DNA of 64,000 nt from Commensalibacter nepenthis (lineage in GTDB: Bacteria; Pseudomonadota; Alphaproteobacteria; Acetobacterales; Acetobacteraceae). Shown one piece after another: positions 56,315 through 64,000 of the stretch (within the stretch, counting starts at the first letter, position 1; every line of letters begins with the position of its first letter). The stretch covers positions 1,008,501-1,072,500 of the forward strand of contig NZ_JASBAN010000001.1 in NCBI RefSeq assembly GCF_029953305.1, read 5' to 3'. Made by a program: the position numbers and the translations under genes. The notes under the pieces were generated by a model, which was not told the DNA's origin, did not search any database, and saw only the letters and a list, made by a program, of their open reading frames with translations.

Positions 56315-57949
56315 TTAATGAATTAACTGTTGTAAAACCTCATGAAAATTATCAAGATCAATAACACCTTCATGATTATAAAAATCATCTTTTTCCCCAA
56401 TAATATGCGATAAAAGAAAAGGTGGGTTATGATCGATATCCGTAACGCTTAGTGTATTCCAAAATGGCTTGATGTAATAGTCAAAAGCTTGAACAAGGGC
56501 ACATTGATCGATACACCAATTGAGAGGATTCTTTGGATCATAGGCATAATTTACATATTGTTTTAAGAATTGCAAAATAGCTTTGGTTTTCTCCAAATCC
56601 CCGAGATATAAAATGCCAGCCCCTAGGCACCAAGGCTCGCCAGAGATTTGATTGCCGTAATGGTCGAAAGCATAAATGCGTAAGCCAAAATCATATTTAT
56701 TTTTGATGTTTTTTAGCCTTGAATAAAAATCTGAGTAAGCAAAAGCATCAATGTCAACAATAAATGTTTGCGTAGGATAAAGCGTAAATAATTCTGGAGC
56801 AAATAAATAACGGACACTCGCAAAATAAGCCCCATCTTGATAAGGGCATAATCCATAACCGAATGTTAAATAAAAATAAGGAATATGGAGATGAATATAT
56901 TCTGCAGTCTTACGTAAGAATTTTATTTGCTCGGGGGAGGGATTATCAAGACATATACTGATAACTGTTTTTTCTTGATAATTATTTTGTATATGCGCTT
57001 TAATTAATGAAAAAAGAAATTTAGGGAAATATCTAAAATATTTAAAATCACAACCCAAGATAATAGAGATGTCAGGATGATTTTCTTTGAGATCAGCATA
57101 AAACCATTGCCACATTTTAAGTTGAAATGGATCTTGATCCTTTTGAAGTTGTGGAAGATTTTGGATTTCTTCATCAGATAGCCACGTATAAACGCCACAA
57201 TCCCCTGTGGTGAAAATGATGTTTTGTTTAATAGAGAGTTTTTTGGCTTGTTTAAAATGGAAGTCGGCTTGTTTTCGGTCGTGTAATATCCAAGCAAGCC
57301 TGCCCATACATAAATGATACCAAGGGCTAGAGCCATTTACATCATATTCAATCGCTAATAATGTTGTTAATTGCCCATTATCTACCCACTTTAATGTATT
57401 ACAAAACATCACAAAATAGACGCTGTAATAATATTGTATCATTTGATCTTTGTTGGTTAGATCATAAGGCAATATAAATATGTTAAATTCTCTTTGAGTC
57501 AGAGGCAAATTAAATTCTTTTAAGAGGTTATCTATAAAAAAAATACAATGTTTTTTAAAATTTTCATCTTGGAGACGATTTAGAATATGCTTTTTTTGAG
57601 TCTCAGAGGTCTGCATGATCTGTAACATTTTCTCGATTGCAAGCATTGTGGCGGGAATATTGTTTTGTTTAAAATAAAGGATAGCTTGAAAATAATGATA
57701 TTCATGTTGATGAGGATATAATTCTGTTGCCAAGTCTAGTAATTGAATTGCAAGCGGATAATTTTTATAAAAAGCACAATATTTAGCCAGCTTCTTGAGG
57801 TTTATGAGCGTATGAGGGGTGTGTTGAAACGCTGTAATAACAGGGGGAGTATCTTGTAAATCTTGATCTAGCAATACTGGTGGGGCAGTATCTTTATGAG
57901 AAACAACAAAGTTAATAACATTTTCGGTCAAGTTGGTAATGTCGGTCAC
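56315..57949 (-). CDS. TPR-containing protein with glycosyltransferase-like C-terminus, unknown
   Basis: The 544-residue protein has an N-terminal TPR-like section (residues 45-115, with YPLAIQLLDLATELYP) and a second TPR-like helix pair (CMGRLAWILHDRKQADFHFKQ) near 220. The C-terminal 250 residues contain alternating strands and a DID motif in TFIVDIDAFAYSDF, which looks like the metal-binding DxD of GT-A enzymes, followed by GEPWCLGAGILYLGD. No signal peptide. 28 bp upstream of the DUF4432 gene on the same strand. The glycosyltransferase idea is inference. Confidence 0.55.
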   Translation of the reverse strand: MTDITNLTENVINFVVSHKDTAPPVLLDQDLQDTPPVITAFQHTPHTLINLKKLAKYCAFYKNYPLAIQLLDLATELYPHQHEYHYFQAILYFKQNNIPATMLAIEKMLQIMQTSETQKKHILNRLQDENFKKHCIFFIDNLLKEFNLPLTQREFNIFILPYDLTNKDQMIQYYYSVYFVMFCNTLKWVDNGQLTTLLAIEYDVNGSSPWYHLCMGRLAWILHDRKQADFHFKQAKKLSIKQNIIFTTGDCGVYTWLSDEEIQNLPQLQKDQDPFQLKMWQWFYADLKENHPDISIILGCDFKYFRYFPKFLFSLIKAHIQNNYQEKTVISICLDNPSPEQIKFLRKTAEYIHLHIPYFYLTFGYGLCPYQDGAYFASVRYLFAPELFTLYPTQTFIVDIDAFAYSDFYSRLKNIKNKYDFGLRIYAFDHYGNQISGEPWCLGAGILYLGDLEKTKAILQFLKQYVNYAYDPKNPLNWCIDQCALVQAFDYYIKPFWNTLSVTDIDHNPPFLLSHIIGEKDDFYNHEGVIDLDNFHEVLQQLIH

Positions 57950-58219
57950 AGAGCTACTCTTTGGGTTCGGAAAATATATTTAGAATTTGAATATATCATA
58001 TCTTTATAATGATATATTTTATATTTAGAGTTTACTTATCTCTTTATATGATAGACCAAAATATAATTTCATTATTTACTTTGTCTAGTTGATGAAAATT
58101 AAGAATTTATATAGATTTAACTTTTTACTGTTTTATACTAAAAAGCAGGGATATTAGAAAAAACTTTTCTTGTAGTCAGATTACATACAAGATTTATTGT
58201 TACATTTGGAATGGTTAGA

Positions 58220-59425
58220 ATGGATATTATATCAGATCGTCTAAAACAAATACAGCCGAGTCAAACATTGGTTATTTCTGCTAAAGCACGTGAAATGAAG
58301 GCAAAAGGACGTGATATTATCAGCCTTTCTGCAGGTGAGCCTGATTTTGGTACTCCCGAGAATATCAGCCAAGCGGGGATCAGAGCCATCCAAACTGGGC
58401 AAACAAAATATACGGATGTTGAGGGGACTTTACAAGTTCGTCAAGCCATCGCTAATCGCTTGAATAAAGATTATGGTTTGGATTATACAGCCGAAGAAAT
58501 AGCGGTTTCTTCTGGGGGTAAGCAAGTTATTTTTAATGCCATGATGGCCAGCATTAATCCCAAAGATGAAGTGATTATTCCGACACCTTGTTGGGTATCG
58601 TATCCAGATATCGTGACATTGGCTGGTGGGAAACCCGTTATGGTGGTTTGCGATGAAAAAACGACCGGATTTAAATTGCAACCTCAATTATTAAGAGAAG
58701 CAATTACAGATAAAACAAAATGGTTAATTATTAATTCACCTTGTAATCCAACGGGCGTGACTTATTCCAAAGAAGAGTTACGAGCATTATGTGATGTATT
58801 ATTAGAATTCCCACAAGTGTGGATTCTAACAGATGATATTTATGCGAAATTGACTTATGATGGCTTTGTGGCTTCTACAATTGTGCAAGTAGAGCCAAAA
58901 TTAAAAGAACGTACTGTAACCATGAATGGTGTATCAAAAGCCTATTCTATGACAGGGTGGCGTATAGGCTATGCTGCTGCTCCAGTAGGGTTCATCAAAG
59001 CAATGATGAAATTGCAAGGGCAATCAACGACAAATGCTTGTTCAATCAGTCAAGCTGCAACGATTGAAGCGGTATCTGCGTCACAAGAATTTGTGCAAGA
59101 CATGGCGAGTACATATCAAAAACGCCGTGATATTGTTTTGGGACAACTTAATTCTACTCCTGGGCTCAGTTGTATTAAACCAGAGGGCGCATTTTATCTA
59201 TTCCCCTCTATCCATAATTGTATAGGCAAAACATCAAAAAGTGGCGTAAAGATCGTAGATAGCGAGTCTTTCGTAACAGCGTTACTTGAAGAAGAAGGTG
59301 TTGCTGCAGTTCATGGGGCTGCCTTTATGATGGAAGGCTATTTTCGTATTTCTTATGCGACGAGTACTGAATTGTTAAAAGAAGCATGCACACGGATCAA
59401 ACAATTTTGTATGAATCTTCAATAA
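58220..59425 (+). CDS. PLP-dependent aspartate-type aminotransferase, copy 1
   Basis: Fold type I, class I aminotransferase of about 401 residues. It shows SLSAGEPDFGTPENI near residue 40, NSPCNPTGV near 170, the PLP lysine in GVSKAYSMTGWRIGY near 235 and a C-terminal FRISYATS with the substrate-binding Arg. Similar enzymes transaminate aspartate or aromatic amino acids or prephenate. The ATG at 58220 fits family starts. The next gene is a clear paralogue 18 bp downstream. Confidence 0.9.
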   Translation: MDIISDRLKQIQPSQTLVISAKAREMKAKGRDIISLSAGEPDFGTPENISQAGIRAIQTGQTKYTDVEGTLQVRQAIANRLNKDYGLDYTAEEIAVSSGGKQVIFNAMMASINPKDEVIIPTPCWVSYPDIVTLAGGKPVMVVCDEKTTGFKLQPQLLREAITDKTKWLIINSPCNPTGVTYSKEELRALCDVLLEFPQVWILTDDIYAKLTYDGFVASTIVQVEPKLKERTVTMNGVSKAYSMTGWRIGYAAAPVGFIKAMMKLQGQSTTNACSISQAATIEAVSASQEFVQDMASTYQKRRDIVLGQLNSTPGLSCIKPEGAFYLFPSIHNCIGKTSKSGVKIVDSESFVTALLEEEGVAAVHGAAFMMEGYFRISYATSTELLKEACTRIKQFCMNLQ

Positions 59426-59443
59426 AACGAAATAGGTTTATCT

Positions 59444-60670
59444 ATGGCTATTACTTCTTTACAAACCGAGCCTAGTCTTTCTTTGAAAATGGAAGGGTTT
59501 CAAGCTCCGGCAACGATTGCAATGTCAATGCGCGCTAGAGAGTTGGCTGCACAAGGCAAAGATGTTATTTCCCTTGCTTTGGGACAGCCCGATTTCTTTA
59601 CCCCCAGAGTTGCTTGTGATGCGGCTTATGAAGCGGCACTGGATGGTAAAACCAAATACCCACCAATTGATGGGATTTTATCGTTAAAACAAGCCGTGCA
59701 GCAGAAATTCAAACAAGAAAATAATTTAAATTATGCTTTAGATGAAATTATGGTGGCGAATGGTGCTAAACAAATTTTGTTTAATGCGTTTATGGCGACT
59801 TTGAATGATGGGGATGAAGTTGTAGTGCCCGCACCTTATTGGACAAGTTATCCAATTATGGCACGCTTCTTGGGTGGCATACCCGTCGATGTTATTTGTT
59901 CAGAAGAAAATAATTTTTCTTTGAAGGCAGCAGATTTACGCAAGGTTTTAACGGATAAAACCAAATGGTTAATCATAAATTCCCCAAGTAATCCAACAGG
60001 TGCCGTTTGGTCAAAGCAAGATTTATTAGAGATTGCTGAAGTCTTACGCGATTATCCTCAAGTTTGGGTGTTCGCAGACGAGATTTATGAACATTTGGTT
60101 TTTGATGGGCAAGTTCATTATTCCTTGGCAGCGTTAGCTCCGGATTTAAAGGATCGGATTTTAACCGCGAATGGTGCGTCTAAAACCTATGCCATGCCTG
60201 GATGGCGTATTGGGTATGTTGGTGGAACAAAAATTTTAATCAAAGCGATGATGAAGATCCAAAGTAATTCAACTTCTGGTGCATCTAGCATTAGCCAAGC
60301 TGCTGCAACGGCTGCGTTACATCATTGTGCAAATGATGTGGAGGAAATGAAAAAAGCCTATGATCGTCGTCGTCAAATGATGAAAGAAGCTTTTTCCAAT
60401 ATGCCAGGTGTGACTTGTGCTGTGCCTCAAGGGGCATTCTATGTATATCCTGGAATTAAAGGATGTATTGGAAAAACCAGTGCAGGCGGACGTAAAATCG
60501 AGAACGATCAAGATTTTGCCGAGGCTTTACTAGAGGAGCAATATGTTGCTGTGGTTCCAGGTCATGCGTTTGGGTTAAGTCCCTATTTGCGGATTTCATA
60601 TGCTGCGGATGATGCGGTGTTGGAAGAAGCCTGTAAACGAATTGCGAAGTTTGTAGAGCAATTAACGTAA
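59444..60670 (+). CDS. PLP-dependent aspartate-type aminotransferase, copy 2
   Basis: A 408-residue paralogue of the upstream gene with the same motif order: SLALGQPDFFTP, NSPSNPTGAV, PLP lysine in GASKTYAMPGWRIGY, LRISYAAD. Likely formed by tandem duplication, then diverged throughout. Both may be in one operon. An 872-bp insertion sequence begins 18 bp after the stop codon. The substrate split between the two copies is unknown. Confidence 0.9.
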   Translation: MAITSLQTEPSLSLKMEGFQAPATIAMSMRARELAAQGKDVISLALGQPDFFTPRVACDAAYEAALDGKTKYPPIDGILSLKQAVQQKFKQENNLNYALDEIMVANGAKQILFNAFMATLNDGDEVVVPAPYWTSYPIMARFLGGIPVDVICSEENNFSLKAADLRKVLTDKTKWLIINSPSNPTGAVWSKQDLLEIAEVLRDYPQVWVFADEIYEHLVFDGQVHYSLAALAPDLKDRILTANGASKTYAMPGWRIGYVGGTKILIKAMMKIQSNSTSGASSISQAAATAALHHCANDVEEMKKAYDRRRQMMKEAFSNMPGVTCAVPQGAFYVYPGIKGCIGKTSAGGRKIENDQDFAEALLEEQYVAVVPGHAFGLSPYLRISYAADDAVLEEACKRIAKFVEQLT

Positions 60671-60688
60671 CGCGATTAAAACTTAAGG

Positions 60689-61560
60689 TGTAGGAATTGG
60701 TCGCGTTGTTTACAGTGATATGGAATATTACTGTAATGAACATACATAGAAAAACGAAGCTTACGTTGTATCATCGAGAGGAGATATGGCGATTATATCA
60801 TCAAGAGAAAGTCACGATAACGGATCTGGCTAAGCGTTTTATGGTCAGCAGACCTACGATTTATGTTGTATTAAGGCGAGCTCGGTTGCAATTATTTGTG
60901 CCGATGTCCAGCACAAATGAACGTTATAAAACAATCAAATATGGCATTAAACGCCTTGCTAAGATTGAAAAAACACTTGAGGACAAGCTCAGACGGCAAG
61001 CCAAAAAATATAACAACTCTTATCCTGGGGAGATGGTGCATGTTGATACAAAACGGCTTCCTTTGTTAAAAAATGAGACTAAACAGCAAACTCGGGAGTA
61101 TCTTTTTGTAGGTATTGATGATTTTTCTCGAGAACGCTATGCAGGGATTTACAACGATAAATCTCAGTTTAGTGCAGCTCAGTTCCTACAAGACGATGTG
61201 CAGGTTCAATGCCCTTATACGATCGAATGTGTTTACTTTGACAATGGCAGAGAATACCAAGGAACGCTTGAACATCTGTTTGTTAAATCTTGTTATACCA
61301 ATCGGATTAACCAGAAATTTACCAAGCCAGCTTGCCCTCAAACCAATGGCAAAGCAGAGCGCGTCATTCGCACACTCATGGAAATGTGGCATGAGCGTGA
61401 ATTGTTCGTCAATGCTCAGGATCGAAAGTTAAAGTTGAAACGATTTATTAATTATTATAACATTGTTAAACCTCATAAAGGCATTCAAGGAAAAACACCC
61501 TATGAGGTTTTAGATGGTTATTTTAAACAAAATCTGTAAACGACGCGATTAATTCTTACA
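60689..61560 (+). mobile_element. Complete 872-bp insertion sequence, IS481-like
   Basis: Terminal inverted repeats at 60689-60715 and 61534-61560 match at 23 of 27 positions and begin TGTA. One intact transposase gene fills the interior. The left end also contains the short inverted repeat TTACAGT...ACTGTAA around the centre shared with the MITEs. No clear target-site duplication is visible (left flank CTTAAGG, right flank GATTATA). It lies between the aminotransferase pair and tRNA-fMet/rRNA. Confidence 0.85.
60736..61539 (+). CDS. DDE transposase, IS481-like
   Basis: About 267 residues. An N-terminal helix-turn-helix (REEIWRLYHQEKVTITDLAK, then SRPTIYVVLRRARL) is followed by an RNase-H-type integrase core. 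The catalytic acids are Asp in MVHVDTKRL, Asp in VYFDNGREYQ and Glu in NGKAERVIRTL. The C-terminus has the integrase FINYYNIVKPHKGI. The ATG overlaps the last base of the left CTGTAA and the stop TAA is the end of the right CTGTAA. An in-frame TTG at 60697 lies inside the terminal repeat and is not used. Intact, so probably active. Confidence 0.88.
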   Translation: MNIHRKTKLTLYHREEIWRLYHQEKVTITDLAKRFMVSRPTIYVVLRRARLQLFVPMSSTNERYKTIKYGIKRLAKIEKTLEDKLRRQAKKYNNSYPGEMVHVDTKRLPLLKNETKQQTREYLFVGIDDFSRERYAGIYNDKSQFSAAQFLQDDVQVQCPYTIECVYFDNGREYQGTLEHLFVKSCYTNRINQKFTKPACPQTNGKAERVIRTLMEMWHERELFVNAQDRKLKLKRFINYYNIVKPHKGIQGKTPYEVLDGYFKQNL

Positions 61561-61579
61561 GATTATACATGTATTTGAT

Positions 61580-61656
<77 letters not shown>

Positions 61657-61936
61657 GGGGTGTATATGCCTTTGTAGTTGAGGGATGCATGATTTCCCTA
61701 TTGGCATATGAGAACTGAATTAACATGAATTGAGTTAATCTCAGTTAATTTTAGATCTGAGAGTTATCGTTCTTTATTTTGAAGGATAGTTCAGATCGTT
61801 ATTTTCTTACTCTGCGAGGTATATTGGACAGAGTATAAATGATAATCCTATTTTATTTATAATAGTAATAGAAAGTTTAAACTGAGTGTTTAGTTTAATG
61901 GGGATTATTTTATATTTAGAGGGGGGTATATTAGAA
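61657..61936. other. Spacer between 5S rRNA and tRNA-fMet
   Basis: 280 bp of AT-rich spacer in the rRNA transcript. Apart from partial repeats around TCAGATC and AGTTAAT, I see no gene or clear terminator here, so tRNA-fMet is probably processed from the rRNA precursor. Confidence 0.4.
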
Positions 61937-62055
61937 GACCTGGCGGCGACCTACTTTCCCATGCCTTAAGACATAGTATCATGGGCGCTGGGGGTTTTCA
62001 CGGCCGAGTTCGGGATGGGATCGGGTGGTTCACTCCCCGCCATTGCCACCAGGTC
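61937..62055 (-). rRNA. rrf: 5S ribosomal RNA
   Basis: About 119 nt. Complementary ends CCTGGTGGC and GCCGCCAGG close helix I, and the conserved CCCATCCCGAACTCGG loop lies inside. It sits about 110 nt downstream of the 23S gene on the minus strand. Confidence 0.95.
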
Positions 62056-62164
62056 ATCTAATATACCCTTGTGTGTTGGTTGGTATTGTGAGTGTATGGT
62101 TGGTTAATTGGAATTGGTTATTTTATAAGAGTGACTGATATGAGTGTATGTGTGTTTTATAGTG

Positions 62165-64000
<1,836 letters not shown>

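Noticed and set aside
60671..60688. Partial resemblance to the right end of the IS (ACGCGATTAA then CTTA) just before its left end
   Set aside because: The match is short and interrupted and partly overlaps the aminotransferase 3' end; chance is sufficient.

Overview
The window looks like a stretch of chromosome from a low-GC member of the Acetobacteraceae (Alphaproteobacteria). An insect-associated Commensalibacter-like bacterium is the best guess. This rests on AT-rich sequence throughout, 5-aminolevulinate synthase (the alphaproteobacterial C4 route to haem), the CobN/CobS/CobT aerobic cobaltochelatase with CobG, malic enzyme fused to a phosphotransacetylase-like domain, OprB porins and a 23S-5S-tRNA-fMet order. 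The genus is an inference.

Layout. 1-1.7 kb: the 3' part of a fused ABC-type ATPase/DUF4435 gene with the domain order of merged PARIS anti-phage proteins. 1.7-13.3 kb: housekeeping genes (gap-pgk, a lipoprotein, hemA, a DsbA/ScsC-like oxidase, a GGT-like lipoprotein, recA, and the dapF-mtaB-ftsY operon). 13.4-18.7 kb: a methyltransferase, lyxose isomerase, a DEAD-box helicase and two secreted repeat/coiled-coil proteins. 19-35.8 kb: most of an aerobic cobalamin pathway in several units: cobC (-), cobD (+), cobP-cobO-cobQ (-), a B12-riboswitch-controlled Ni/Co transporter (+), and cobW-cobN-cobG-cobH-cobI-cobJ (-). A 2-hydroxyacid dehydrogenase lies among them. 36.5-51 kb: OprB porin, catalase, iron alcohol dehydrogenase, a 2OG-Fe(II) oxygenase, a methyltransferase, a lone PD-(D/E)XK-like protein, pgm-galU, maeB, tRNA-Leu, lipB and a LolA-like gene. 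51-55 kb: J-domain protein, cobS and cobT, which supply the two chelatase subunits missing from the cobN operon. 55-60.7 kb: a DUF4432 epimerase-like protein, a TPR/glycosyltransferase-like protein and two tandem aminotransferases. 60.7-61.6 kb: an intact 872-bp insertion sequence. 61.6-64 kb: tRNA-fMet, 5S and the 3' part of 23S rRNA, all on the minus strand.

Two results stand out. First, two small palindromic elements (69 and 75 bp, at 14.03 and 54.97 kb) are non-autonomous derivatives of the IS at 60.69 kb. The 69-bp copy has exactly the length expected if the transposase gene was deleted between two CTGTAA repeats that flank it. All three copies lie 9-18 bp downstream of a plus-strand stop codon. 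Second, many gaps that look intergenic hold eroded genes that can still be read by joining frames (17.1-17.5, 25.3-25.6, 34.2-34.7, 35.9-36.2, 38.1-38.5 and 38.5-38.7 kb). This fits ongoing gene loss in a host-associated lineage whose core genes remain intact.
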